A stretch of 64,000 bases of DNA from Batkoa obscura (GCA_030770535.1 JASVEC010000008.1:1240001-1304000), one strand, 5' to 3'; positions 44,455 through 57,632 are shown, counted from the stretch's first letter. Notes: generated from the sequence alone by a model not told the origin. Numbers and translations: made by a program.

Positions 44455-45987
44455 ATGGAACCCTTATTCAATAAAACATATAACCTATATCGAAGTTCAC
44501 CATTAACTTGTTATTTCACTAATGAATTAGAAACAGTATTCAATGTATCTAATAAACATCGATTAGAATCTACAATAGAATCTTTTATTCAATCAAAATT
44601 AGAAGCTACTATTTCGGTATTTCAAACTTATCTTACTTTAGAGTTACCTTGTTTACAAACCAGTCTATTTAATAGTGTAAATCTAAGTACAGAGCAATTA
44701 TATGATGGTAGTATTCGACTTGAAGAAATTAAAACATGGTCCAAAAGTTATAGTAATGAACAAGGTAAAGTTTTTTTTTAATATTTTTATTTAATTATTT
44801 AATTAATAATAACACAATGGTTATCTATCATCAATCAAATTTACTTTCAGTAACTATAAAATTAAGAATCACTAAATTTTATCTTTTTGTTTTATTTTTT
44901 TAGATAAGTATCTCCTCCTTTGTGGTTATAATCTATTATTTAAACCCAATAAATTAATCTCAGAAGCAAATACCAATGCCCAACAACAAGTGAATACCAC
45001 ATCCAATTTATTTTCAAGTATTTACGAAACTAGTAATAAATCAGGGATTAAAGAAGATATGAATAATGAAAAAGAAATGAAAGTTAATATTGTTATTGTT
45101 ACTCGATTAACTAAATGTAAGTTATTTATATTATTATTATTATTATTATTATTTATATTATTATTATTATTATTATTATTTTATATTAAATTAAATATTT
45201 TATTAATTTTATTAAATCCTCTCTTAATTTTAGCCCAACCTCTTCCCCAATATCATCTCATCCTAAGCAAAGGTAATACCCACCTTCAATCCTTATGTCT
45301 TCGGTATCTTGAATCCTCAAATCTCTGTAGAATCCATCAATTCTCTCTTGCACCTTATCAATTAAATCAAGTGATTCAATTAGTTATGGAAGTTATATTA
45401 AAAGATTTTAATCATTACAATCGAGATAAGAAGCTCCTACCTGCCGAATTTAAGTTTGAATTTCCAAACAAATATTTCAATGAAGGAGAGGGGAAGCAAG
45501 GGATTAATTTCGTATCACTGAGTATTCCATGGTTGGATTTATATACCATTTGGAGACAAATGTAAGATATTTATAGAATTTTTGAAACAAAAGTTCATTC
45601 AATTAACTATATTTAATTGGAATCAATTCATTTTAATTTTTTAGATATTATGAAATTCCAACTTATAAAAAAGAGCCTAAATTAATAAGTCTTGAGTTAT
45701 TGGAAAGGATAAACTGTCATTTTAAAACTTGTATTGGAATTTATTTAAATGATTTAATTATTAATCGTTTTGCTTCTCCTTGTTTTATTATTCAAGCAGT
45801 GGGAAAAATTAAGGTAATTTTAAAATTAATACAATCTATAAAAATAATAAGATATTAATATTTTTATTTTTATTTATATTGTAATATAATTAACTAATTT
45901 TAAATTTTTTATATTTAGTTCCTTCCCACCTTTCCTATAAAAGTTTACATTCAATTATTGTCCTTATTATGTTTATTATCCACATGA
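44455..45987 (+). CDS. CENPL: CENP-L / Fta1-type inner kinetochore protein
   Basis: Likely subunit of the constitutive centromere-associated network (CENP-L; Fta1 in fission yeast, Iml3 in budding yeast), partner of CENP-N. Five exons join in frame: 44455-44764, 44904-45116, 45234-45561, 45645-45813 and 45919-45987, giving 362 residues. The N-terminus (LFNKTYNLYRSSPLTCYF) matches the family's LLNKTW-x-LYRxSPLY pattern. The C-terminal region (CHFKTCIGIYLNDLIINRFA and then AVGKIKFLPTFP) matches the family's HFKIHLS and DGKIKIL end. The second intron is filled by a TTA repeat that a gene finder can mistake for coding sequence. The family is fast-evolving, so this rests on two end motifs and length. 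Confidence 0.72.
45117..45183 (+). repeat. TTA-type microsatellite inside CENP-L intron 2
   Basis: Two runs of TTA units broken by TTTATA, spanning the 5' half of the intron. It is translated as poly-Leu in one frame, which creates a false open frame. Confidence 0.85.
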
Positions 45988-46086
45988 AAAAAATCAATTC
46001 AATTTACTCATCTATAAAAATAATTAAAGTTATAGAAATATTTTATTTAATAAAAGTTAAACCCAACACTCATCTTGTTTTCCTAT

Positions 46087-46816
46087 TTAAATTTGATTTG
46101 GTGTAAATACTTTTTGAATCCCTAACCAAGCTTTATAATAATTATCATCTAAAACTTGACTTTGTTCAACACCCCATTTAGTAGTACGTAACATATAACT
46201 GGATTCAAACATAAATGCTTGAGTATTATTAGGCATACGTACAGCCTGTAATTTAGCTTGAGTAGCTTTTTCAAATGTAGTAGCATCGGGTCCATGACCA
46301 GTAAGACAATTATGTAAACTAAATTTAAAAAAATAGAAATTGTGATTAATAATCTATTATTATAAAAGATTATTAATAAAATAAATTACCTTGCACCACC
46401 TGGACTAAAACCATCAGCTTTAGCATCATATTCTCCTCTAATTAAACCCATAAATTCACTCATCACATTACGATGGAAAAAGGGAGGACGGAAAGTATCT
46501 TCAGCTACCATCCAACGTGGTGGAAAGATAACAAAATCAGCTATGGCGGTTCCTGGGGATTCCGATTTACAAGTTAATACTGTGAAAATGGATGGATCCT
46601 AAAGGTAAAAGATTAGTTATATTAGTTGATTATGAATGATATAGGATTATCTTACTGGATGATCAAAACTAACAGTATTAATTGTATTAAAATTAGCTAA
46701 ATTATATTTATAAGGGGCATAATTTCCATGCCATGCTACTACATCAAAAGGGGAATGATCCTAAATTAAAATTAAAATTAAAATTAAAACTCAATCTTTA
46801 ATTTTTTTGTATATTA

Positions 46817-46848
<32 letters not shown>

Positions 46849-47829
46849 TACTTGTTCACATTTAAATAAAGTCCCTTGAAATTTATTAAAAATTTCCCAT
46901 TTTTCATCAAGATCTTCATAATAGGCAACTGGAGTTTCAAAATCTCTTGGATTAGCTAATCCGTTGGCGCCTAATTATTTAAATTAAACTGAATTGTTTT
47001 TATTATAATATTAAATTAAAGTTACCAATTGGACCAAGGTCAGGTAATTCATAATGACGTCCATAAACTTCACAAATATAACCACGACTAATTTAAAAAT
47101 AAATAAAAATTATAATTAATTAATTAATTAATTATAATATATTTACCTTGGACCATCAGGAAGAATGACCTTAAATTTAATACCTCTTTGAATGACACAA
47201 ATTTCATTACTATTAACTAACATTTTACCAAATTCAGTTTGAATATCTAAAGAACCATGTTGAGGAACAATTAACATATCACCATCAGCGGAATAAAATG
47301 CTTTATTTTTCATATCTTTATTACAAAGATAAATATGAATGGCTAAACCATCTCTAATTACTGGATCACCAGCACCACAAACCGTATGTAATCCATCAAT
47401 AAAATCTAATTCTTCATTTTCGGGTATAATAAATGGTTTCCATCTTAATTGATTAGGAGTAATATGTAACTTAGATTCATTCGAAAAAGTACCCACTAAT
47501 TTTTTATCTTCTACTTTGATAAAAGGTTTATGAACAGCAGAGGGTTTGATACGATATAACCAACTAATAAAGACAGAAGAATTAATTTTTCATTATTTAA
47601 AAAATAAAATGATTTTTTTTGTTTTTAACATTTAAAATTGAAATTCTTAACTTTACCTCCTTTGATTTCCAGCTCTATCTACAGTAAATGCAGTACCTGA
47701 TAATTGTTCAGCATATAAATTATAAGGACAATTTTGTGGACTATTTTTTCCTTTGGGTAAAGCATCAGGTAATGCTTCACTTACAAAATGGTTACCAAAG
47801 CCGGGTTGATATTTATAGTTGTCACTCAT
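46087..47829 (-). CDS. HGD: Homogentisate 1,2-dioxygenase
   Basis: Fe(II) ring-cleaving enzyme of tyrosine/phenylalanine breakdown, turning homogentisate into maleylacetoacetate in the cytosol. Seven exons join in frame: 47829-47657, 47562-47146, 47087-47026, 46970-46852, 46760-46656, 46598-46390 and 46318-46087, giving 438 residues (about 440-445 is usual). The start at 47829 ([20 protein letters not shown]) matches the family; the open frame continues 105 bp upstream. Iron ligands are visible: His334 and Glu340 in [12 protein letters not shown] and His370 in LTGHGPD, each one residue before the human positions. GGASLHNCL and [11 protein letters not shown] are further signatures. No other tyrosine-pathway gene is in the window. 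Confidence 0.96.
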
Positions 47830-48554
47830 CTTTATTTTTTTGAAAATGGATTTTTTTTGTATGTGATGTACTAAACTTCTATTTTTATACCCACTTTTTA
47901 TCTTAGTTTGACGTAAAATTAAGATTTTAACCAATCAATTAAAAGAGCCTGAGAATTTGTTCAAATGTGTTTGAATTTTTAGAATTTTTTTGATTTTTCA
48001 GTGGAATTTTGGAAATTTAAGAATACTTGTTTTTTTCTCCCTGACTTAAATTCTAGTAAAATTTTAGTTAATTTTAAAAGTCTGGGGGACTTTAATATTA
48101 TTATTATTAATATTATAACCATGCTATGATAAGATAAATATAATGAATTTATACATATAGAAAAGATAATGATATTAAAGAATATATTATTATATAATAA
48201 AATAATAATACTTTTTTAAACTTTATTTTAAATCTATATTAACTAATAGAATAATCTTTAATTTCAGTTTTTCGTTTTTTTGATTTTTGATTTGAAAATT
48301 ACTGATCAAGTGACTACAATTTTGAATAAAACTAAACCAATAAATTAAGTTTGTTAATAGTTGAATTGCAGTTGAGTAAGTACCTAATCAAAAGAATGTA
48401 CATTAAGTGAGATATATAATAAATAGTAAACAGCAATTGTATTATAATTGTTATTTTAGCCTTATTCCAATTATTTTTATGATATATTATCATAGACAAA
48501 GAAACGAATAATAGATAAAAATTAATGTGTTGATTTTGTATTCTATATGAAATG

Positions 48555-48630
48555 ATAATAAGTAAATAACAATAACAATAACAATAATAGTAATAAAAAT
48601 AGAAATAAAAATAAAAATAATGATAATAAT
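48555..48630 (+). repeat. Simple A/T-rich repeat (AACAAT, AAATAA units)
   Basis: Irregular short units such as AACAAT and AAATAAAA. On the minus strand they produce Tyr/Phe/Ile-rich false frames. Confidence 0.8.
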
Positions 48631-48912
48631 AGTCAGGGCTGATATTGTTATTGCTGTTTTTATCACTATCATTATTAGCCATATCCCGATACATTTAAAA
48701 TTTGTAAAGAATGTAAAAGGATTCTAGAATGATATAAATATTGAAATAGATGCATATAAATTTTACAATGATGATTACAAATAATCTTAAAAATCAACAA
48801 TTCATTATTATTGTTATTCGTTTATCTATGTTTGGGTATTTAAAGAACTCGGTTTTATTATTGTGTAATTTAGATGTTGCATTCATCATCTTTTACTTTA
48901 TTATTAACATAT

Positions 48913-48998
48913 GAGGATGTATTTTTTTGTTTAAGAATTTACTAACAATCTTTCTGCTTAAAAAATGGAAAAAATATTGAAACCAAAAAACACCCCCA
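48913..48998 (+). mobile_element. Family 1 inverted-repeat element, copy 11 (internally shortened)
   Basis: 86-bp copy starting GAGGATGTATTTTTTTG and ending AACACCCCC. Most of the AAATAGCGC core is missing. Flanks ATAT and ATGT. Confidence 0.82.
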
Positions 48999-49493
48999 TG
49001 TTGTAATCATACTTGTAAAATTGTTCATAAAAAAAATATATTTATTTAAATTATACTATATATGCTTTAGTTCTTATAATTTAAAATGATTCTATTGATA
49101 TACTGTATGATAATTGATACATAATGAATTTTAGTATATAAATGTTCTATTTTTATATCATTACGTTATAACTTTTAATCTCGTCAAACTCTATCAATCC
49201 TCACATACTTTTTTTAAATAATCCATTTTTTTATACTTTTATTAAACTTATTTATGTAAAAACAACTATTTTATATTCCAATCAATATATGTTTATATCT
49301 TTATTATAAACCTATTTAGTTAGAATATATTATCAAATTTTTAAATATCAGTAAAACTTTTTTTTTAAAACTATTGCGACCCTGTAGTTATAAACGTTTT
49401 ACTGATTTAAATAAAATATAATCACTTGATACAATAGATCAAAATACAAGTTCCAATCACTAAATAAATTGAACTTTAAAGCTTTTAAACCCG

Positions 49494-49755
49494 TCTTTAC
49501 CTCATGCTTTATTGGTTCAGTCTTATGGACAATCTACCAACCTTTTTGTGAATTTTCAGCTGAAGATTCTGAAGCTGATAGATCAGCTCCACATTCCTAC
49601 AAAGAATGGAAAATAGCTTAGCCAAATGAAACTTACTTTTCGTCAGAAAGTCTAGAAATCAACTCCAAAGGAATTGACTCTCTAGCCAAATAGTCTCTTA
49701 ACCTCTTTGCCTTTATTAATTTATAAACAACAAAGACACTTACCCTATTATTAAG
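49494..49755 (+). pseudogene. Decayed coding relic, unrecognised
   Basis: A stretch richer in G and C than its surroundings. Its open segments read like normal protein (TSCFIGSVLWTIYQPF, FSAEDSEADRSAPHSYKEWK, YFSSESLEINSKGIDSL). It is interrupted a few times and has no start. It could be a piece of a lost gene or of a transposon; I do not recognise a family. Confidence 0.35.
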
Positions 49756-51193
49756 TTCAAGATTTTTTTTAAAAACTTTAGAGCTTTTATAGATAATTTA
49801 AAACATAATTATTAAAATTAAAAAAATACATCCCTATATATTATGTATGTAAGCCATAATTTTTTAAATTTATTTAGCATACATTTAGTTTTTATAAAAG
49901 ATAGGGCTAAATTGTTGCCAAATTCGAATGTAAATTATCAGCAAAAAAATACTTTCTTAATTAATTTAGAATATTACTTGTATTGATGTAGATTTATACT
50001 TAAATTAATACCAAATTAGCTTTATTATTAATTATAGATGAAATTAACTCTACACTATAATTGACTTTAGGAAGTTTCGATTCTATTATTATAGTATTTA
50101 TTTTCAATTAATTAAAAGCTTGTAATATCTAATATTAAATTAGTATTTTTTTAAATATTTATAGGATAAAAAATAATCTGATAATTTTATACCATTAGAT
50201 TATATATATCTGATAACTATATATACTTAATTAATGGTATATCTATTTGATAATTACATATTTTTAAATAATATATATCTGATAATTTAATCTATGAATA
50301 ATCAATATATCGGATACATCGATTTACCGGATAGGTATATTTAATATAGCTGTAGCATAAGCTGGGTATTAAACTGAAGGTTAAAGCAATTCAGAAAAGT
50401 CTTATAAGTTCGGTTAAAATAGAAACCAGGTTATAAACAAAGAACCTAAGGGTATTAGTAAACAATGGAAAATTCTTATGTTTTTTAGTTTTGTAAAAAT
50501 AAATCTATTTTTTAATTATCCGATTAGCCAAGAAAAGGAACCTAATAATAACTTATTTTTTCGCAGCAACTACTAAATGGTATTCTTCAATTTGCGCCTG
50601 TGTTGTTCTATTATTATTAGCAATTACTAATTCTATAGCTTCTTTTTTTATCAGATAAAGATTTAAGAACAGCTTATTTTGAGAAATGACAATGATTTCA
50701 CTATTGCTAAGGTTCCTCTTTCTAATAAAAATTTGTTGGATTGGTAAAAATAATCGAGAATAATCTATCAAAAGTATTAGACAATTTTCCTAAAAATGGT
50801 ATCATTTTTTTATTGTATTGTACCATTTTTATAAATAACTTTATATAATTATTATATGATAAAATAATTATTGAGTATTTTAAAAATACTGTATATTATT
50901 GCTAATAATGACAATATATTTCGATCTTTAAATTGAAGTTTATTTACAATAGAGACCAAAAAAAACGAGCTTATTATTGTGACCTACTTTCTTCGATTCC
51001 TTCCCATAAATGTATGTCATTTTGACTAAACTTTATTTCATACTCAGACGAATTTTAAACAGCATTCAATATTACTTTTAAAAAGAACAGTAACATTATT
51101 ATCATAATTTATAATAAACGTTTAAAAAATAATAATATAAAATTTTACAGTAATATTAGATAATAAACTATTGCTATTGTTTTATATAAGATA

Positions 51194-51370
51194 TTTTCTA
51201 AAGTAGTCCGACTTTTCGGGCAGATCCGTTCTGTTAAAGGTATAGTATAGAGTTGTTTTTGTTTAACTTGGATAGAAAAATTAGCTCACTTTTAGATATT
51301 AAATATTTGCTGTTGCAATCAATGATTTTCAAATCAAATTTTGCCCAAAAAGTCAGATTACTTTAGAAAA
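51194..51370 (+). mobile_element. Family 2 inverted-repeat element, copy 3
   Basis: About 177 bp bounded by TTTTCTAAAGTAGTCCGACT and the inverted AGTCAGATTACTTTAGAAAA, with GGGCA / TGCCC continuing the stem on both sides, giving terminal repeats of nearly 30 bp. The inside has TGTTGCAATCAATGA, shared with the 23.3 and 5.3 kb copies. No coding frame. Confidence 0.75.
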
Positions 51371-53895
51371 TACCCCATAACTTTATTAAGTTTTAAAGTG
51401 AAAATATTTTAAAAGGCGATTTCAATTGAAACTTTAAAAACAGGCTAAATTTTTAACAAGCAATAAGCAGTATATTTATTTGTCCAAGTTGTTATTTATT
51501 TATACATAAATCATATTTTATAACTTTATTATCCGTTTAAATTGATAAAATATAAGAATTAAAATATATTAAATCCCTTATTTTTAATAAGAAAAATGGA
51601 CATACCACCGTGCATTCCAATTGCCATGTGCGATAAATGTATGGATTTAAGATGGTTTTGCTTCTGTTATTAAGAATTCTTTATTAAAATATACCAAGAA
51701 GTATATTATAAACCATTAAATAGAAAAAATAATTTTTATAAAAAATATAGAATTTATGTATACTAAAATCATACTAAGACAGTAATATTCATTGAACTTC
51801 TTTAATCAAACATTAAATATTCTTCTATTTACAAATACATGGTATAAATGTAATTAGAATTAATATAAGAAAGAAACTCATGTTGAAGCATGCCCATCTT
51901 AACGGACACGTACCTAATTTTATCATTTACTTTACATTCATAAGCTAATTACATAATGTATATCATAACTAGACCAAAAGAAAATAAATTATAAAATTGA
52001 TGGATTTATTTCAAATTCAAATAATAATAAGTATATGCTACAGTACTAGTAAATTTACGCATGTTGAAAATAAAGTTTGTAAACATTTGAATATATGTTA
52101 CCACATATAGCATAAAAATTATATTACCTTTATAATTAGTTCATTATATTAAAAATACTTCCTATTACAATATTTAAATTACTTGGTAGAAATAACCAAT
52201 CATTAATAATATTAGTAACACTTATTAACATAATAAAAGCTCACTAACCCAATTTATTAGTCCACATGGTCTCTTAACTCTTTTTAAGAGGGTCTCCAAG
52301 ATTCATTGACTTTAATTCATTAGTATAAATAAATACAAATAGATAATAAATTTATACAATATACTTTTTTTTAGTTACCAATATAAGAGAGAGGTTTTAT
52401 TTTTTTAAATTTATTAATTCATGTTACTTAAATATAAATTTATTTTTATACTTTTTTGACTTCTGGTTTTTTGGGGATAAAAAAGAGTCTCAAAAACTTT
52501 GTTTCAGTTATTTACAGTTTAAATAGTTTATTTTTAGTAGTTTGTTATGGGCTTTAATATAAATTTAATATAAACTTTTTAATGATTAATTAATAATAGA
52601 AATAAAACACATTAGGTTTATCCTGTAGCATTTATATTAAATACTACATTCATATAGTTTATTTTAATCACTACTGTTTCATGTTTGGATAATAATACAG
52701 TAATTGATTCCACTTAATATTAAAATTATCAATTTAAACTTTTCAAATATTCAAACATTACAATTTTAGAAATTTAAAAATTTAGTAAAAGAAATTATAA
52801 TAATCTCCCCCTTCATCTCCAAAAAACTATGGGTGAGTATATATTGTAATTAAATCTTACTTTAGCGAGCCATCACGCTCTATTCTCACTCCTTTATCAA
52901 AAATACTATGGCAGGAATGTAAGGATCAATTTTTATTTTAGGGGTGAGAAAATTAATATTTGCGTTATCTCAAAACTTATAACAGTTTAATATAACTTTT
53001 AGAATACAACACATTAAATAAAATTAACTAATAAATTAATAATATAACTATTAATTTATTAAACTTGTTTTGATATATAATAAAAAATTGTCCATTATTA
53101 TGAACTAAACTTTTATTGAAATGATATTATTTTGATTTGAAATTGGCTACTCAAATTAATAATTATATTAATCATGTAGAACTAATAAATTTGATCTCTT
53201 TCACATTCTAGTTAACAAATTAATAATATAGTGTTAGTGTTACTCATTGAGATTAAGCTTCATCCAGAATGATCTAATTAGAAAGACAATAATTTTGGTA
53301 TATCAGATGCCATCTTAACTGATTATTGGTTAAAATTTCATTGGTGTAGTTTAAGCCAACTAAATCACGTTAATCTATAACCCTTTCCATTTGGGGATTA
53401 AGGGGAGAACTCTTTGATAAAAGTGGATTGTTAAATCTGACTCATAAATTATAAATTTTTAAATAAGTGGGCTGATCCAACTCATGATTTTATTGGTTAA
53501 ATCTTTAAAAGTATGATACCATCTTAAGATCTGATTAGTCGAATTTTGTATTAACCTTTGTCTATTTTGGGAACAATTGTTGAACCAAAGATTAAGCGTC
53601 TTCCATTTTTTTAAGGTCATTCTTAGGTGATAATTCAGGAGTAATTCAATTTACTTATGCGAAAAAGTGGCTGTACTCTAAACTTACCTAATTTAGCCAG
53701 CCCACCTTAGCAAAGTAAAATCAATGGATATTTTATTTTTAGTTATAACAATTTTTAACTAAAACTGAGTTCGAAAAAAGTATATAAACCACCCAATTTC
53801 CTACTTTTTTTAATCACCTTCAAATTTAGTTTAAAACTAAACAATCTCTGTATTTTCTAGACTATTATTTTAGAATTCAATTAAATTATACTAAC

Positions 53896-54231
53896 ATGGA
53901 TAACAACTGGTGCGCCGTTTGCTTTCAACACATCGATTTTTCTGATGATGACCTTTACTGCTCTGAAGCATGCAAGAAGAATGATGAAGTCCCAGTCTTA
54001 GATAAAAGTTATAATGGTAAACTCTCACCAACAGAGCCAACAGACTGTCCATCTCCACTTATTGGAGCTTTAAAATTACCATCACCTTATTTTAAATCAT
54101 GGAATCCCCGTTTATCACCCCCAGCATTCAATCTTGATTCTGCTGCCCCAACATTCACTCATAAACAATTAAATAAGGAATCACTAACGATTTATCCCTC
54201 AGCATGGAAAGGCTCTGCCTTCAAAAACTAA
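53896..54231 (+). CDS. Ecl1-type life-span regulatory zinc protein
   Basis: Single-exon gene of 111 residues. The N-terminus WCAVCFQHIDFSDDDLYCSE followed by AC gives the C-x2-C ... C-x3-C metal pattern of the fungal Ecl1/Ecl2/Ecl3 family, small proteins tied to chronological life span and to zinc or sulfur starvation responses. The rest is Pro/Ser-rich without further domains, as usual for the family, with SPYFKSWNPRLSPP and a short basic end. It is preceded by a long gene-free region. The zinc pattern and length support the family; which member it is cannot be told. Confidence 0.75.
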   Translation: MDNNWCAVCFQHIDFSDDDLYCSEACKKNDEVPVLDKSYNGKLSPTEPTDCPSPLIGALKLPSPYFKSWNPRLSPPAFNLDSAAPTFTHKQLNKESLTIYPSAWKGSAFKN

Positions 54232-57197
54232 GTCGGAGTTAAAGCGGATATATAGCTTCATTACCGATAATCAATTATCGTCCGTTTTAATAATTTATTA
54301 CCATTCCCATTTTAAAAAAAGTTCTTAAATTAAATATAAATATAAATAAAGATATAAATTTGTATATTAGTTTTATTCATTATGATCTTCAGTTTAACTT
54401 TATTAATCCTTCTTTTTAATCAATATAATGTCAATTCCTTTGCTTATTCAATATAATATAATATCAGATCGATCTTCTAGCTATATGTTGGAAATGCAAT
54501 ATTTTCTAATGTTTATTATTAAGTTCTAATTATTAAGCCTAATCTGCTCATTATCATTTTATGGTTGGTAATAGTGATGGATTAATTATTTTGAGTAATC
54601 GTTTTATTCCTTTAGCATGGTATAATGAGTTATTCTGATTGGCTTTGCCAAGGTGGATAATAAAGGATTATTTGGCTTAAAGTCGTACAAGCAGGCAGGT
54701 AAACGAAATAAAGAGAAAAAGATATTATAACTTTAATTATGATAATATTAGAAATATAAAGACTAGATAAAGCTTATAGGAATAACAATATTTTATATTA
54801 TTACTAAACCAATACTCATGTTTTTCAACATTAAAAATAAAGTTTGACATATTATTAAGCTTAAATTTGATACTCCACGTTATGATTTTTCATCCAATTA
54901 TTTTTTATAATATTATAGATCGTTGATTATTTATTGGAACAGTTTTCGATATTTTTAGACCATGGACCTAAAGTTAGGCGATCACATTATTAATAGAACT
55001 ATAAATAAGTTCCAATAAAAGGTTAGTCATCATAATGAGATAACCTTAAGTTTTATAAATAACAACTTGCAGTGTTATTAAAAGGCGAATTTGATTTAGA
55101 ATTCATTTATTGAACAATGATATTAAGCTAAAATTGGGTATTTTAATCCTCTATCTCAAATATTAATAAATTGAGAAGTTGCTCTCATGCCAAATTTGAT
55201 AAGAAAATTTCGGCTCAACTCAAAAGGCCTATATCTACCAATTATATCTTTGTAAATAAAAATTGAAATAATATAATGGTGATGTTTTATGTAAGAAACC
55301 TGTTTTCGTAAAACATATGTAAACTTGGCTTACTTTTATGATAAGAGAGAGGTAGGGACTTATTCCCCATAGTTGGCGCATTATTAATATTGCAAATAAA
55401 TATATGGATTAACAGATCAGAGAAATAATTGGGCTTATAATAGTATCGTTCAATATATTAATAGATTTTTCTTGAAAAGTAATGATTTATTCATAATAAA
55501 GTATTAATAAAGTTTCAAAATAAATAGAATTTTTTATAAAATATTATTATTAAAGTACTATAGTTCCTGTTCAGAAATTCAAAATATTAAATAGTTGATT
55601 GAAATTTTTACTGATAATAAAAACAAAATGAAAATTACTAATTATAAATAGTATGGCTATTACTTATTATAGTCACTTTCAAAATACGAGAGAGCTGACT
55701 TTCTAATGATGCAAAATTCCAACCCATGATAAAAAATATCATTAAAATGGTACAATTTTATAATATTCTCACCCCCTACAAAATATAATTTTTCAGCAAT
55801 TTAAAGTGGGTTTTTAAAAAATATAAATGCACTTGACTAATTTTGTCAAGATAAAGCTTATCTTTATTTATGCAAGGAAGTCTGGCTAAATAAATTCAAA
55901 TAATTTTCAAATAAAATTTTTAATATATTTCTATTTTACTTATGTATTTATTTTAAAAATCAAAAGTTATATTTGAAATTGTATCCGTTTTTTACTGTTC
56001 TATATATCAACTCATTAATTACTATATATACTATTTCCCACCTTCGGTTTTTATTATATTCTTAGCTCCCCTCTGTTTAGAATAAATAAACCTACAACTA
56101 TTATTTAAAATCATACAATATTTATATTTAACAGCTTAAAATATATGGATCAAGAATGCTAGGAATTCTTGTCCTATGTAAAATAAGGTTGACTTAGTCC
56201 CGAGGTTTTACTTTATATTAACAAAATACTAAAATCTATAATGTTTTAAAGCCTTGATAAGAGTGAGTTTACCAAGACATTACTTTGGATGTTGAGCATA
56301 TGAACAAACTCAAAAACCCGGTTAAAACTAGAAATGAAATTTTGTAGCTCAATTTAAGCTTCGCTTTACAAAATCCGTCCATGGATAATCCTTGTTTCAT
56401 TATTTCATTATTTTTTATGGAACACAAAACAAAAGATAACATTAAATAAATACTAAACCAAACTTATTATCGTAAGGCTTATTTTAAAATGAAATTAAAA
56501 AACTCTTTTTTGCATATCATTTGTGCTTTTTATAATCTTTGAAAAAAATGACCCTTGGGTTCGAACAAGCTCAAATTATAAAATCTCTGTAAATTAGCTT
56601 TTTTTTCAAATTGAAGACTAAGAGGCTTGATAATTTAGTAGTTTAAAGTAGTATACTAAAAAAGAATATGAAGAGATAGCTAAATATATAGATTTCATAA
56701 TCATAAAATACTTTAGGGGCTTTGCCTTTTCAAAGTAAAAAATAATGACTATTATATAATATTGGTTTTTAGAAAGTATTAGAAAATATATTTATAAAAA
56801 TGAAACAATAGTGTATATCAAACCTTGGTTTATAAAATAAATATATAAAAGGGAAATAAGAGCTTAAATATATTTTAGCATGTAAAAAGGTAATATATAA
56901 AAATAGAGTTAATAACTTAGTAAAATAAAGTTTTATAAAAATTAAAAACATAATAAAAGCCGGGAAATAGCTAAATTGCGAAAAGATAAATATATAACAA
57001 GAAATACATGTATATATTTTAGAGTTCTAGTATAAACAAATAGCTTTCAAAATAACAAATAATAATAGTTAACAGCTGATTACTTGTTTTAAATCTTAAA
57101 TTTAGTAAAAAGAATTATTAATTCAAGAAACACACTTAATATTTAAATAATTAGAACTTTAAAAAAAATTCTTAAGTTTATAATATCAATCTAATAT

Positions 57198-57294
57198 AGG
57201 GGTGTCTTTTTTGACTTTATCACTTTTTCTATGTTTTAAGCGCTATTTGAGTGGAAAAATTGTTAGTAAAATTCTTAAACACAAATATATTCGC
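57198..57294 (-). mobile_element. Family 1 inverted-repeat element, copy 12
   Basis: 97-bp copy starting AGGGGTGTCTTTTTTGAC and ending ATATTCGC, with core AAGCGCTATTTGAGTGG. Flanks ATAT on both sides. Confidence 0.85.
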
Positions 57295-57533
57295 ATATAT
57301 TATATGCAAAAATAAAAAAAGAGGTGACGTGCTTACTTTATGGCTACTATCTCCTCTATCTTGATTTATTTATTTACTCTTTTCTGCCATAAAGCACTTG
57401 GGAGCTAACTAACATTCTTTCAAGAACATAAAAAAATGTTTTATATATTAACGTATATGAGAGAAAAGGCTTATTGAATGTTTATAGAACACTTACATTT
57501 TAATTATTTGTAACGTTTTATATTTTATAATAT

Positions 57534-57632
57534 GGGGATATATTTTTGTATTTAAGAATTTCACTAACAATCTTTCCACTCAAATAGCGCTTAAAAAATG
57601 GAAAAAATAATGAAACCAAAAAAAAAACCCTC
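57534..57632 (+). mobile_element. Family 1 inverted-repeat element, copy 13
   Basis: 99-bp copy starting GGGGATATATTTTTG and ending AAAAACCCTC, with core AAATAGCGCTTAAAAAATGG, flanked by perfect ATAT repeats (57530-57533, 57633-57636). Confidence 0.9.

Larger units (their letters stand above)
47830..53895 (+). other. Large gene-poor spacer
   Basis: About 6 kb without an intact gene. It holds simple A/T repeats near 48560-48630, family 1 copy 11 (48913-48998), a coding-like relic (49494-49755), a worn family 1 end near 49830, a tract with repeated TCTGATAA-like words (50175-50340) and family 2 copy 3 (51194-51370). Frames at 48332-48694 and 50553-50771 are not believed. The last few hundred bases are the promoter of the Ecl1-type gene. 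Confidence 0.5.

Noticed and set aside
48332-48694. Tyr/Phe/Cys-rich frame of 120 codons
   Set aside because: Produced by translating a simple AACAAT/AAATAA repeat; no real protein character.
50553-50771. 72-codon minus-strand frame (ELVIANNNRTTQAQIEEYH)
   Set aside because: It opens with TTG rather than ATG and has no supporting exon or homologue I know. The C-terminal part looks somewhat coding, so it might be a relic, but the evidence is too weak to list.
51599-51673. 25-codon Cys-rich mini-frame (MDIPPCIPIAMCDKCMD)
   Set aside because: The cysteine spacing is eye-catching, but it is too short and isolated to claim a gene.
57198-57294. AGGGG/CCCCT at the ends of family 1 copies as stress-element sites for the Msn2-like factor
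   Set aside because: Only copies 2 and 12 have an exact site; the GGGG is better explained as part of the terminal repeat.
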